Of a DNA stretch of 64,000 bases, positions 25,418 to 34,430 are shown in pieces. Numbering within the stretch: the stretch's first letter is position 1; every line of letters starts with the position of its first letter. Origin of the DNA: Lacinutrix sp. Bg11-31 (GTDB lineage Bacteria; Bacteroidota; Bacteroidia; Flavobacteriales; Flavobacteriaceae); contig NZ_CP025118.1 in the NCBI RefSeq assembly GCF_002831665.1, positions 2,914,001 through 2,978,000 on the forward strand, written 5' to 3'. A program made the translations under genes and the position numbers. Below the pieces are notes generated by a model, which worked only from the letters and a program-made list of their open reading frames with translations, was not told the origin of the DNA and did not search any database.

Positions 25418-25971
25418 TAGGCAATGATATTGTCGATTTAAAACAAGCTACCATAGATAGTAATTGGAAGCGACCACGTTTTTTAGATAAAGTTTTTACT
25501 AAAAAAGAACAAGAATTTATTTTGGCTTCGGAAAATAAACATCAAACGGTTTGGTTGCTTTGGAGTATGAAAGAAGCGGCTTATAAAGTGAATGTGCAGC
25601 AGTTTGGGAAACGGTTTTTTAATCCGAAACGGATTGAATGTGAGCTTGTTTCTTTAGAAAAAGGAATGGTTTCAATTGATAGTAATAACTATTTTACTGA
25701 ATCAATAATTACAAACGAATACATACATTCAATAGCTACTTTAAATTCTAAACGGAGCTATGTAAGTGCGTATTTTAAAATGGAAAACTCAAATTATAAA
25801 ATACAGAGTAAAACATTAAAAAAGAAATTTTTAGAATTCTTAAATTTAGATTTAATAGAGATTAGAAAAAACGATGTTAGAGTGCCTAAATTGTTTCAAA
25901 ATGGAAAAAAATTAAACACTTGCTTTTCTTTGACGCATCATGGTAAGTATAGTGCTTTTGCTATTTTATAA
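25414..25971 (+). CDS. 4'-phosphopantetheinyl transferase
   Basis: A 185-residue enzyme that loads phosphopantetheine from CoA onto carrier-protein serines. The magnesium motif is MIGNDIVDLK near the start and the catalytic helix is WSMKEAAYKV (Glu54, Lys58 region). Length lies between the short AcpS type and the double Sfp type; it looks like an AcpS-family core with an added carboxy-terminal segment (CFSLTHHGKYSAFAIL). It is the last gene of the cluster and overlaps the converging ABC ATPase gene by 11 bases. Confidence 0.85.
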   Translation: MIGNDIVDLKQATIDSNWKRPRFLDKVFTKKEQEFILASENKHQTVWLLWSMKEAAYKVNVQQFGKRFFNPKRIECELVSLEKGMVSIDSNNYFTESIITNEYIHSIATLNSKRSYVSAYFKMENSNYKIQSKTLKKKFLEFLNLDLIEIRKNDVRVPKLFQNGKKLNTCFSLTHHGKYSAFAIL

Positions 25972-26872
25972 TTTCTAAATAGTGATTGGAATTAATTTTT
26001 AGACCTATTTTATTCTCAAAAAACACTTTATTTCCATCTAAATTAGCTTCAATTAAATAATGATTCCCTTTAAAATAAGCATTTTTAACAGTTGCTTTTA
26101 AGTGAGATTGTTTAACTATTTTTAATTGATGTGCATAAACAATCACATTATTTATTACATTAAACTCACCAAAAAAAGAAGCGATTAAAGGTGTTTCTGG
26201 CTTACTGTATAATTGCTCGGGAGTATTATAAGCTTCTATCTTATTGTCGTTTAAAACAATCATTTGGTCTGCAAAACCTAAAACATCTTCTTTATCGTGA
26301 GAAGCAACAATACAGGTAATGTTTTTATCTTTTAAATAGCTAAAAATATTACGACGTAGCGATTGCTTTTTAAAATTATCGATATGGCTAAAAGGCTCAT
26401 CTAATAACAAAATTTCTGGTGCATTTGCTAAAGCTCTCGCTAATGCAACACGTTGTTTTTGCCCACCACTTAATAATTTCACTTTAGTTGTTGCCAAATC
26501 TGTAAGTTCTACAACTTCAAGAAGCTCTGCAATACGTTCTTTCTTTTCTTCTTTAAAAAAGTTTGAAAGGTGTTGACCAATATTTTCTGAAACCGAAATA
26601 AATGGTTCTAGCTCAAATTCTTGTGCTACGTATTTCATAAAACCGTAACCAATAACTAGATTGTATTTTGGTCCAAGAATTTGCTCTTTTTTCCAGAAAA
26701 CAGTTCCGTTATTTAAATCGTATTCACCACGAAGTACTTTTAAAAGCGTGCTTTTACCACAACCACTTTCTCCAATTATCGCAAGGTATTCTCCTGGCTT
26801 TACATTAAAAGAAAGGTCTTTTAAAACTGGTATTTTTTTGTAAGAAAAGGAAAGGTTTTTTACGTTTAACAT
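25961..26872 (-). CDS. ABC transporter ATP-binding protein
   Basis: A 303-residue ATPase subunit. Walker A is GESGCGKSTLLKVL, the signature LSGGQKQRVALARALA, Walker B ILLLDEPFSHID and the switch His in VASHDKED. Residues about 225-303 form a TOBE-like regulatory tail, so the protein resembles the spermidine/sulfate/sugar importer ATPases (PotA/MalK class). No permease or binding protein is adjacent. TATATTTA lies four bases before the start codon, with the same GTTATATTTACAA sequence as the lpxH-like gene. Confidence 0.85.
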   Translation of the reverse strand: MLNVKNLSFSYKKIPVLKDLSFNVKPGEYLAIIGESGCGKSTLLKVLRGEYDLNNGTVFWKKEQILGPKYNLVIGYGFMKYVAQEFELEPFISVSENIGQHLSNFFKEEKKERIAELLEVVELTDLATTKVKLLSGGQKQRVALARALANAPEILLLDEPFSHIDNFKKQSLRRNIFSYLKDKNITCIVASHDKEDVLGFADQMIVLNDNKIEAYNTPEQLYSKPETPLIASFFGEFNVINNVIVYAHQLKIVKQSHLKATVKNAYFKGNHYLIEANLDGNKVFFENKIGLKINSNHYLEIIK

Positions 26873-26887
26873 TTTGTAAATATAACA

Positions 26888-26920
26888 AGACCTCGCAGGT
26901 TTTTAAAATCTGTGAGGTCT
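26888..26920. repeat. 33-base palindromic intergenic repeat
   Basis: AGACCTCGCAG and CTGTGAGGTCT form an 11-base inverted repeat (one G-T) around an A/T-rich loop. Palindromes built on ACCT...AGGT are frequent in flavobacterial gaps; a degenerate copy is at 23765. Confidence 0.55.
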
Positions 26921-26942
26921 AAATATTATTAAATAATTTTAA

Positions 26943-29105
26943 TTAGTCTTTAAAATTTTCAGTGTTACTTGGTAAAATATCATAACCCATATTATACAGT
27001 GTGAAACCAAAAACATCTGCTGCTTGCTCTATTGTTTTGCTTACAGGAGTTCCCGCTCCATGTCCAGCGTCTGTTTCTATTCTAATTAGTGTTGGGTTTG
27101 CTCCGGATTGTTTTGCTTGTAATTCTGCAGCAAATTTAAAACTGTGAGCAGGTACAACTCTGTCGTCATGATCTCCAGTGGTTACTAAAGTAGCAGGATA
27201 TTGCGTACCTGCTTTAACGTTATGTACAGGTGAATAGCCTTTTAAATAGTCGAACATTTCTTTATTGTCTTCTGCTGTTCCATAATCGTAAGCCCAACCT
27301 GCTCCTGCTGTAAAAGTGTGGTAGCGTAACATATCTAAAACTCCAACTGCAGGTAAAGCAACTTTCATTAAATCTGGTCGTTGTGTCATGGTTGCACCAA
27401 CTAATAAGCCTCCATTCGAACCACCTTTTATGGCTAAATAATCTGATGAGGTATAATTTTTAGCGATTAAGTATTCGGCAGCTGCAATAAAATCATCAAA
27501 TACATTTTGTTTTTTTAGTTGTGTTCCTGCATCATGCCACTCTTTCCCATATTCTCCTCCACCTCTTAAATTAGCAACGGCATAAATACCACCTTGCTCC
27601 ATCCAAACGGCGTTTGTAATACTAAAACTTGGTGTTAAACTAATGTTGAAACCACCATATCCATAAAGTATTGTTGGGTTTTTGCCGTTAAGTTCTAACC
27701 CTTTTTTATGAGTAATTATCATTGGGATTTTTGTACCATCTTTTGACGGATAAAAAACTTGAGTGCTTTCGTAGTTATCAGAATTAAAATCGATATCTGG
27801 TTTTCTATATAAAGTAGAAACTCCTTTTTCTATATCATATTTATAAATACTTCCTGGAGTAACATAGTTAGTAAAAGAGTAATACAATTCTGTTTCTTCT
27901 TTTTTAGCACCAAAACCTCCTGCGCTTCCAATGCTTGGTAATTTTACTTCGCGAACTAATTTACCATTATAGTCATATTGAAAAATTTGAGAAACAGCAT
28001 CTACCATATATTCTGTAAAAAAGTAACCACCAGCTGTAGATGGGCTTAATACATTTTTAGTTTCAGGAATAAAATCTATCCAATGTTCAGGAGTTGGTTT
28101 TGAAGCATCTACGGTAACAATTTTTTGGTTTGGTGCATTTAAATTGGTTACTAAAAATAATTTAGAGCCTATGTTTTCTAGTACATAAGTATCGCTATCT
28201 GTATTGCCAATTATTTCTACTAATGGCGCGTTTTCTATTGTTAAGTCTTTTATATATAATTTGTTTCCAGAAGTAGATGTACGAGGAGAAATTAATAGAT
28301 AATGATTATCTTCTGTTACGCTTCCGTAAATATATCTATGTTTTTCTTCTGGAGTATTTCCAAATATTATTCTATCTTCTTTTTGCGTTGTTCCTAATTT
28401 GTGATAATATACTTTATGCTGATCTGTTTTTGCAGATAACTCACTGCCTTCTGGTTTATCGTAGCTAGAATAATAGAAGCCTTCATTTTTATACCAAGAC
28501 ATACCACTAAACTTTACATCTACAATAGTATCTTCTATAATTTCCTTGGTTTCTGTATTCATGATTAGAATTTTTCTCCAATCACTTCCGCCTTCAGAAA
28601 TTGCATAGGCTAATTTTTTTCCATCTTTAGAAAAACTTGTACCACCTAAAGAGGTTGTGCCATCGCTACTAAAGCCATTTGGATCTAAAAATACACTTGC
28701 AGTTTTTGGATCTTCTCCTGTTTTATATCTGTAAATAACATATTGATTTTGAAGACCAGTATTTTTATAAAAATAAGTGTAATCTCCTTCTTTAAAAGGA
28801 GACCCTATTTTTTCGTAGTTCCATAGTTTGGTTAGTCTATCTTTTAATTCATTACGAAATGGGATGTTGTCTAGATAACCATAAGTTGCTTTGTTTTGGT
28901 TTTTAACCCAAGCCATTGTTTCATCACTTCTATCGTCTTCAAGCCATCTGTATGGATCTTTTACTTCAGTTTCAAAATAATTAGTAGAAACTATACCTTT
29001 ATTAGTTATGGGATATTTTAAAGAGTTTATTTTATTTTCAATCTTAGTAGATTTACAAGACATAAATATTGAAAGTGTTATTAAGCAAAGTGCTAATTTT
29101 TTCAT
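26943..29105 (-). CDS. Prolyl oligopeptidase family serine peptidase (lipoprotein)
   Basis: A 720-residue S9A-type peptidase. A lipoprotein signal ends in MSCKS (Cys17), so it acts outside the inner membrane. Residues about 30-440 form the seven-bladed propeller that limits access to short peptides. Residues about 450-720 form the alpha/beta hydrolase with Ser in [11 protein letters not shown] (about residue 561), Asp in GDHDDRVVP and His in [22 protein letters not shown] is the classical family signature. It probably cleaves after proline in short peptides. The gene stands alone between the ABC ATPase and a terminator. Confidence 0.94.
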   Translation of the reverse strand: MKKLALCLITLSIFMSCKSTKIENKINSLKYPITNKGIVSTNYFETEVKDPYRWLEDDRSDETMAWVKNQNKATYGYLDNIPFRNELKDRLTKLWNYEKIGSPFKEGDYTYFYKNTGLQNQYVIYRYKTGEDPKTASVFLDPNGFSSDGTTSLGGTSFSKDGKKLAYAISEGGSDWRKILIMNTETKEIIEDTIVDVKFSGMSWYKNEGFYYSSYDKPEGSELSAKTDQHKVYYHKLGTTQKEDRIIFGNTPEEKHRYIYGSVTEDNHYLLISPRTSTSGNKLYIKDLTIENAPLVEIIGNTDSDTYVLENIGSKLFLVTNLNAPNQKIVTVDASKPTPEHWIDFIPETKNVLSPSTAGGYFFTEYMVDAVSQIFQYDYNGKLVREVKLPSIGSAGGFGAKKEETELYYSFTNYVTPGSIYKYDIEKGVSTLYRKPDIDFNSDNYESTQVFYPSKDGTKIPMIITHKKGLELNGKNPTILYGYGGFNISLTPSFSITNAVWMEQGGIYAVANLRGGGEYGKEWHDAGTQLKKQNVFDDFIAAAEYLIAKNYTSSDYLAIKGGSNGGLLVGATMTQRPDLMKVALPAVGVLDMLRYHTFTAGAGWAYDYGTAEDNKEMFDYLKGYSPVHNVKAGTQYPATLVTTGDHDDRVVPAHSFKFAAELQAKQSGANPTLIRIETDAGHGAGTPVSKTIEQAADVFGFTLYNMGYDILPSNTENFKD

Positions 29106-29130
29106 GGTTAATAATTTAATATAAAAATAA

Positions 29131-29166
29131 ACAAAAAAGCGTTTACATAGTTATGTAAACGCTTTT
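29131..29166 (-). terminator. Intrinsic terminator after the FG-GAP protein gene
   Basis: AAAAGCGTTTACATA and TATGTAAACGCTTTT form a 15-base stem with T-rich sequence on the minus-strand exit side, 17 bases past the stop of the FG-GAP gene. It also separates that gene from the peptidase. Confidence 0.88.
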
Positions 29167-29182
29167 AGTGTTATTTAATAGA

Positions 29183-31582
29183 CTACTGCTTTATAAATTT
29201 TTGAGTACGTACTTTTTCATTATTTGCAATTCTCAATATATAATTTCCGCTTTGTAAACGCGAAACGTCAATTTTGTTGTTTTTAATAGTTCCTTTAAAT
29301 ATTTGTCTTCCAGATATATCGAAAACCTGAAACTTATGGTTGTTAACTTCGTAATCTCCGTTTAGATTTAAGTCCTGTTTAGTAGGATTTGGATAAAGAA
29401 TTAGGTTTTCAACCAAAAAGTTATCTACACTCAATGGGTGTTCACCTTCAGTTACACTTAAAGTTTCATTAATTATTGGGTATAAAATTTGATCTACAAT
29501 ACCAGAAGACCAAGTAATAGTTACAGCTGTAATTGTTGTTTCAGTTCCAATTCCAAAATGTGTGTTTAATGTATTCATATACCTAAAACCATCTCCACTT
29601 CTAACATCTCTTATTTGTGTGCCTAAAGCAGTTGTTAATTCTACTCGAGCTCCAATACCATCAATATTACTTGAGGTTCCGTTTGTGTTTATTACAATCC
29701 AGTTATTAGAATTAGTATTGTTCATTACAATGTCGCCTCCAAAGGCATCAATAAAACCATCGTTATTTAAGTCTCCAAAAGAGCCATCATCAGGAACTAA
29801 ATCATCGAAAACAGCAAAGGTTAAATCTCCATTTCCAAATAATATATCTCCATTTGAAGCAATATCTAAAAAGCCATCATTATCAAAATCGTAAGCTACA
29901 TTTTCATGATTAAAAGTAGTTGCGTTTACCGAACCAGAACCAACAGAAACGTTTGTAAATGTTCCAATTGTATTCATATCGTTTCGCATTAATTTATGTG
30001 GGTCGTTAGGATCGCTACTTCCTACGAATACATCCATATCTCCATCGTTATCAAAATCTCCCCAAGCAGAAGACCAAGTTTGCATTGGATCTGCAAGCCC
30101 AATAGCGGCAGCATTTTCTGTGTAATTTCCATTACCATCGTTGGTATGCATTTGGTTAGTACGTCTAGCGGTAATACCACCACACTTTGCAATAAACATA
30201 TCTTGGTCACCATCGTTATCATAATCTACCCAGATTGAGCCATAATTTCCTCCAGAAGCATAACCTCCTAAATTATGAGGCGCTCCATTAGTGGTTCCAT
30301 CTTCTGGTGTTTGGTAAAACTGAAGATTCCCATTACCATCATTAATGTAATAAACATTTGGAGCTACATCATGACAAACAAAAGCATCTAAATGGCCATC
30401 GTTATTAATGTCTATAAAATTAGAACGTTGAGAAAACACGTATTCTGAACCTGAAATTTCACTATAAGCTGTTCCATTTGCATTTGCTTTCATAAAAGTA
30501 ACACCAGATCCTCCACCATATAATAAATCTGTATAGCCGTTTTTATCGAAGTCTGCAGCTACCAAACTCCATGATGGAGTAAAGTCTGCACTTGTTGTGG
30601 TAATGTTTTTTTGTAAGAAACTACCATCAGTTTGTTGTTCTTGAATGTTAATATTGTTATCGTTAATAGAAACAATGTCGTCAAGGTTATCACCATTCAT
30701 ATCTACTACGGCTCTATTTGTTCCTGTGGTGCTAATAGATTGTGTTGAAAATGAAATAGGAGATGGAATATTTGCTGTAATAAAAGCATAAGGTCCTAGC
30801 CAAATACTATAACCATCACTATCGCAAAAACTTCTTATATAAACCTCGTAATTACTATTTACGTTTAATCCAGTAGCATTATATGTTGTTGCTGTAACAA
30901 GGGTTCCTACAGTTGTTGGAATCCCAAGTCCAGCTTGTTGAATAATAACTTCCCAAGTGGTCTCTGTTCCAGCAGCATTCCAGTTTATCGTTGCAGAATC
31001 TGTTGTGATATTTACAACCGAAATACCAGAAGGAGTAGCACATGCGACATCATAAACGTGAATATTATCTACAATCCAATACCAAGCCCAAACATCATCA
31101 TCATTATATATAAAACGGACTTGCATATTAGCATTCTTATGCGCTGTAATGTCTATATTTTGTTGGTCAGGATTTGCGAAAGAACCAACATCTGTAGATT
31201 GGTTTAAAACTTCTACCCAATTAGTGCCATTAAAAACTTCTACTACTCCAAAATCTGTATTCAAATTATTAAAGTATTGGTCGAAACTTAAAAATAATGT
31301 ACTCGCAGAAGAAGCATCAAAAACAGGAGATGTTAACGTTTCTATTAATTGAGGATGTGGATCGTTACCTTGGGCATCACTATTAACAACGGCAGCATTT
31401 GTTCCATTTAAAGAGTTTGCTCCAACCATACCAGAATCCCAAGTTCCACCAGCTGCATCTCCACCATCTGTAACTGTCCATGTTCCAGGAATTGAAGAAT
31501 CAAAATTTTCAGTTAAATAAGTTTGCGCTTGTAAAGTAAAGGCTAAACCTAAAAGTGTAAAGCATAAAATAATTTTTTTCAT
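29183..31582 (-). CDS. Secreted FG-GAP/ASPIC-UnbV protein with T9SS sorting domain
   Basis: A 799-residue exported protein. The signal peptide covers residues 1-19 (ends LQAQ). Residues about 20-175 form a jelly-roll-like adhesion module, about 180-270 a fibronectin type III domain, and about 280-610 at least five FG-GAP/VCBS repeats with calcium loops such as DMNGDNLDDIVS, DFDKNGYTDLLYG, DINNDGHLDAF, DYDNDGDQDMFIA and DFDNDGDMDVFVG. Residues about 640-715 form an ASPIC/UnbV domain. The last 80 residues are a type A T9SS sorting domain (LILYPNPTKQDLNL to RTQKFIKQ). It lies 15 bases after the diheme cytochrome gene. Confidence 0.9.
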   Translation of the reverse strand: MKKIILCFTLLGLAFTLQAQTYLTENFDSSIPGTWTVTDGGDAAGGTWDSGMVGANSLNGTNAAVVNSDAQGNDPHPQLIETLTSPVFDASSASTLFLSFDQYFNNLNTDFGVVEVFNGTNWVEVLNQSTDVGSFANPDQQNIDITAHKNANMQVRFIYNDDDVWAWYWIVDNIHVYDVACATPSGISVVNITTDSATINWNAAGTETTWEVIIQQAGLGIPTTVGTLVTATTYNATGLNVNSNYEVYIRSFCDSDGYSIWLGPYAFITANIPSPISFSTQSISTTGTNRAVVDMNGDNLDDIVSINDNNINIQEQQTDGSFLQKNITTTSADFTPSWSLVAADFDKNGYTDLLYGGGSGVTFMKANANGTAYSEISGSEYVFSQRSNFIDINNDGHLDAFVCHDVAPNVYYINDGNGNLQFYQTPEDGTTNGAPHNLGGYASGGNYGSIWVDYDNDGDQDMFIAKCGGITARRTNQMHTNDGNGNYTENAAAIGLADPMQTWSSAWGDFDNDGDMDVFVGSSDPNDPHKLMRNDMNTIGTFTNVSVGSGSVNATTFNHENVAYDFDNDGFLDIASNGDILFGNGDLTFAVFDDLVPDDGSFGDLNNDGFIDAFGGDIVMNNTNSNNWIVINTNGTSSNIDGIGARVELTTALGTQIRDVRSGDGFRYMNTLNTHFGIGTETTITAVTITWSSGIVDQILYPIINETLSVTEGEHPLSVDNFLVENLILYPNPTKQDLNLNGDYEVNNHKFQVFDISGRQIFKGTIKNNKIDVSRLQSGNYILRIANNEKVRTQKFIKQ

Positions 31583-31597
31583 GATAAAAATATTTAA

Positions 31598-32695
31598 TTA
31601 TTGACAAGGTGTGGTTAAAGAATCTATCCATTCTTCTATCAATCGCACACCTTCAGTATGGATTAACCGTCTTCCTAAAAGTGGCATTCTATATTGTTCT
31701 ATTGTTGAATTTATTCTAAAATATAGTACAGATTCGTTTGGGCTACTTGGTTTTACAATATGTGTTAACCCATTTCCAATATCTGTTTCCATTGGTACAC
31801 AAACTCCCATGTTTTCTAAATCATGATTGTCTTTATATGCAAATCGCATTGGTCTGTACTCGCAATAGCTACCTTCTGTGTGGCAATGCGCACAATTAAT
31901 ATCTAAATAAGATCGCGCTCTTAAGTCTAAAGGTAGAGATTCGTCGCTCCAATTTACTGAGGTTTCAATTGTTAATGGATAGCCAGTTTCTAAAAAGCCT
32001 TGTTCCACCCATTTTACTAATTGATTTTTAGTACCATCTGCATAAAGGTAGTCTTTATTTATGTTTTGAGGTTTTGGTCCAATTGGTATTGGAGAATCAT
32101 AACTATTATGGCAAGTAAAACACTCTGAAGGTGATGGAATTTTATAATCCACTTGTTTGGTTTCTTGATTTTGCAACCACTCAATATTTATTATTTGAGA
32201 TTCGTTTGTAAGAGCTGCTTCGGTTTGAGTTTCGTTCCAAACATATTCTGCAAATTCCCAACCATCTACTTTTTTAATCATTAAGCGCGTTTCTATAATT
32301 TTAGAAGTGTTTTCTGGTAACACATTATTATAAAAGAAGTTTTTTATTAATACGGTTCCAATGGGAAAATTAAATGGAGAAAAATCGTTTACATAAGTTG
32401 CTTTTACATTAGAAGGCATCCAAATAAAACGCTTCTTTTTTGCATAGTCACTAAACAAACTAGAGTTTAAACCATAAGGTAAAACTCCTGTTACAGGCAG
32501 TAGGTTTTTTATAGTGCCATTAAAAAAATTATATTCTGAAAGATTTTGATAAGGCACATTTTCAATATCGAAAACAACAGGAGATACCTCAATTATCTCT
32601 TCAGGATTTGGCTCATAAGATTCTTCCTTTGAACATGATAAAATGTTTAAAGTGAGAAGAAAAAAGAGCAAGTAGAAAAAGTAGTTTTTATCCAT
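31598..32695 (-). CDS. Diheme c-type cytochrome lipoprotein (SO2930-like)
   Basis: A 365-residue lipoprotein (ILSC, Cys21) with two c-type heme sites: ECFTCH (Cys192, Cys195, His196) and NCAHCH (Cys268, Cys271, His272). The body pattern (YGLNSSLFSDYAKKKRFIWMP, GTVLIKNF, PSPSECFTCHNS, RSYLDINCAHCH) fits the family of diheme cytochromes named after Shewanella SO2930. Its partner in the family is a secreted parallel beta-helix protein; here the next gene is a secreted FG-GAP/ASPIC protein instead. Electron partner is unknown. Confidence 0.85.
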   Translation of the reverse strand: MDKNYFFYLLFFLLTLNILSCSKEESYEPNPEEIIEVSPVVFDIENVPYQNLSEYNFFNGTIKNLLPVTGVLPYGLNSSLFSDYAKKKRFIWMPSNVKATYVNDFSPFNFPIGTVLIKNFFYNNVLPENTSKIIETRLMIKKVDGWEFAEYVWNETQTEAALTNESQIINIEWLQNQETKQVDYKIPSPSECFTCHNSYDSPIPIGPKPQNINKDYLYADGTKNQLVKWVEQGFLETGYPLTIETSVNWSDESLPLDLRARSYLDINCAHCHTEGSYCEYRPMRFAYKDNHDLENMGVCVPMETDIGNGLTHIVKPSSPNESVLYFRINSTIEQYRMPLLGRRLIHTEGVRLIEEWIDSLTTPCQ

Positions 32696-32772
32696 ATAAA
32701 TTTCAAAAAGCTTATAAATATAGAGAATTTAATAAACTCTTACAATTAAAGCGCTGAAATTGATAGTTTTAA

Positions 32773-33774
32773 CTACAAAGTAGACTGCAATAAGTTATTT
32801 GCAACTAAATACTCAGCAATTTGAACCGTATTTGTAGCTGCACCTTTTCTAAGATTATCACTAACAATCCAAAGGTTTAATGTATTAGGTTGTGATCCAT
32901 CTCTACGAATGCGTCCAACAAAAACATCGTCTTTTCCATTTGCATATAATGGCATTGGATAGATATTTGTGTCTAAGTTATCTTGAATTGTAACACCATC
33001 GGTTTGGTTTAGTAATTGTCTTACTTCTTCTACATCAAAATCATTTTCAAACTCCACATTAACAGCCTCACTATGTCCTCCAGAAGTTGGTATTCTTACA
33101 GCAGTTGCTGTAATTGCAATAGTTTTATCGTTAAGAATTTTTTGAGTTTCGCGAACCAATTTCATTTCTTCTTTTGTGTAGCCGTTTTCTTCGAAAACAT
33201 CGCAATGTGGAATCGCATTTTTATGAATAGGATAATGGTAAGCCATTTCTCCTTTTACACCAGCCATTTCGTTCTCTAATTGTTGTATTGCTTTTACTCC
33301 AGTTCCTGAGATAGATTGGTATGTAGAAACTACAATTCTTTTTATTTTATATTTTTCATGAAGTGGAGCCAAAGCCATTACCATTTGAATGGTAGAACAG
33401 TTTGGATTAGCAATAATTTTATCTTCTTTAGTAAGTTCGTTCGCATTAATTTCTGGAACAATTAATTTTTTAGAATGATCCATTCTCCAAGCTGAAGAAT
33501 TATCGATTACAGTAGTGCCAACTTGTGCAAATTTAGGAGCCCATTCTAGAGAAGTATCTCCACCAGCTGAAAACAAAGCCACATCTGGTTTCATAGCAAC
33601 GGCATCTGCCAAGCTTACAATTGTAAATTCTTGGTTTTTAAAAGTTACTTTTTTACCTACAGAACGCTCTGAAGCTACAGGAATAAATTCTGTAATTTTA
33701 AAATTACGCTCTTCTAGTACTTTACGCATAACTTCACCAACCATACCTGTAACACCAACAACTGCTAACTTCAT
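32773..33774 (-). CDS. asd: Aspartate-semialdehyde dehydrogenase
   Basis: A 333-residue NADP-dependent enzyme that reduces aspartyl phosphate to the semialdehyde on the way to lysine/diaminopimelate, threonine and methionine. The amino-terminal motif is VVGVTGMVGEVMRKVLEER, the catalytic cysteine is in IANPNCSTIQMVMAL, and active-site residues appear in STYQSISGTGVKA and RIPTSGGHSEAVNVEF. Length is typical for the non-enterobacterial type. The gene is monocistronic with a -7 element 31 bases upstream. Confidence 0.96.
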   Translation of the reverse strand: MKLAVVGVTGMVGEVMRKVLEERNFKITEFIPVASERSVGKKVTFKNQEFTIVSLADAVAMKPDVALFSAGGDTSLEWAPKFAQVGTTVIDNSSAWRMDHSKKLIVPEINANELTKEDKIIANPNCSTIQMVMALAPLHEKYKIKRIVVSTYQSISGTGVKAIQQLENEMAGVKGEMAYHYPIHKNAIPHCDVFEENGYTKEEMKLVRETQKILNDKTIAITATAVRIPTSGGHSEAVNVEFENDFDVEEVRQLLNQTDGVTIQDNLDTNIYPMPLYANGKDDVFVGRIRRDGSQPNTLNLWIVSDNLRKGAATNTVQIAEYLVANNLLQSTL

Positions 33775-33804
33775 AACTAATGTATTATTTCAATATATAA
33801 AATA

Positions 33805-33812
33805 CAAAGCTA
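33805..33812 (-). promoter_or_regulatory. -7 promoter element for asd
   Basis: Minus-strand TAGCTTTG, an exact TAnnTTTG, 31 bases before the asd start. Confidence 0.45.
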
Positions 33813-33871
33813 TTGTATTTCTAATTGTTTGTGTTTAAAAATGTATTAATTTTTTCGTAAAAATTTGGCAT

Positions 33872-33907
33872 AAAAAAAACCGATTTTGCATTACAAAACC
33901 GATTTTT
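33872..33907 (-). terminator. Imperfect terminator after mscL
   Basis: AAAACCGATTTTG and CAAAACCGATTTT pair with two A-C mismatches and leave a T-run on the minus-strand side. It is 26 bases past the mscL stop. The two halves are also near direct repeats of each other. Confidence 0.5.
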
Positions 33908-33932
33908 AAGATAATATCTCTAAAAATGTAGA

Positions 33933-34337
33933 TTACTTTTTTAAAGCATCTCTAATTTCAGTTAATAAGTCGTTGTCAGATGGTCCAGAAGGAGCAGCTG
34001 CCTCAACAGGTTTTTTCGTTTTGTTGTATGCTTTAACAATTAAAAACATAACAAAACCAACAACAAGTAAACTAATAATAGTATCAATCCATGCGCCATA
34101 TTCTACAGCAGCAATGCCAGCTTCTTTTGCAGCAGCAACAGTAGCGAATACTTCTTCTCCAGGAGTCCAAAACTTGTCAGAGAAACTTGCTCCACCAGTT
34201 GCTAGGCCAATAAGAGGCATTGCTATTTTTGAAACGAAACCGTTTATTACAGCTCCAAGAGCTCCTGCCATAATTACAGCAACTGCGAAATCAATCACGT
34301 TACCTGTCATAATAAAATCCTTAAATTCTTTAAGCAT
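33933..34337 (-). CDS. mscL: Large-conductance mechanosensitive channel
   Basis: A 134-residue channel that opens on hypo-osmotic shock. The signature first helix is present (KEFKDFIMTGNVIDFAVAVIMAGALGAVINGFV), followed by a periplasmic loop (FSDKFWTPGEEVF, unusually Ala-rich) and the second helix (IISLLVVGFVMFLIVKAYN). The end LTEIRDALKK is the cytoplasmic helical bundle. Length is normal. Single-gene unit. Confidence 0.97.
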   Translation of the reverse strand: MLKEFKDFIMTGNVIDFAVAVIMAGALGAVINGFVSKIAMPLIGLATGGASFSDKFWTPGEEVFATVAAAKEAGIAAVEYGAWIDTIISLLVVGFVMFLIVKAYNKTKKPVEAAAPSGPSDNDLLTEIRDALKK

Positions 34338-34430
34338 AATTTTAATTTTTAAGTTAGTTGAAATTTATAATTTTCAATTTAGTTAAAATTTTAACAAAAA
34401 GAGTAAATCAACATAACACAAAGACTAAGT

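Noticed and set aside
19507..25971. Flexirubin/aryl polyene or dialkylresorcinol (DarA/DarB) cluster
   Set aside because: No ammonia-lyase, no aryl-polyene KS/CLF pair, and the condensing enzyme has the type III PKS triad with the N-M-S-S-A box, not a DarB-type FabH.
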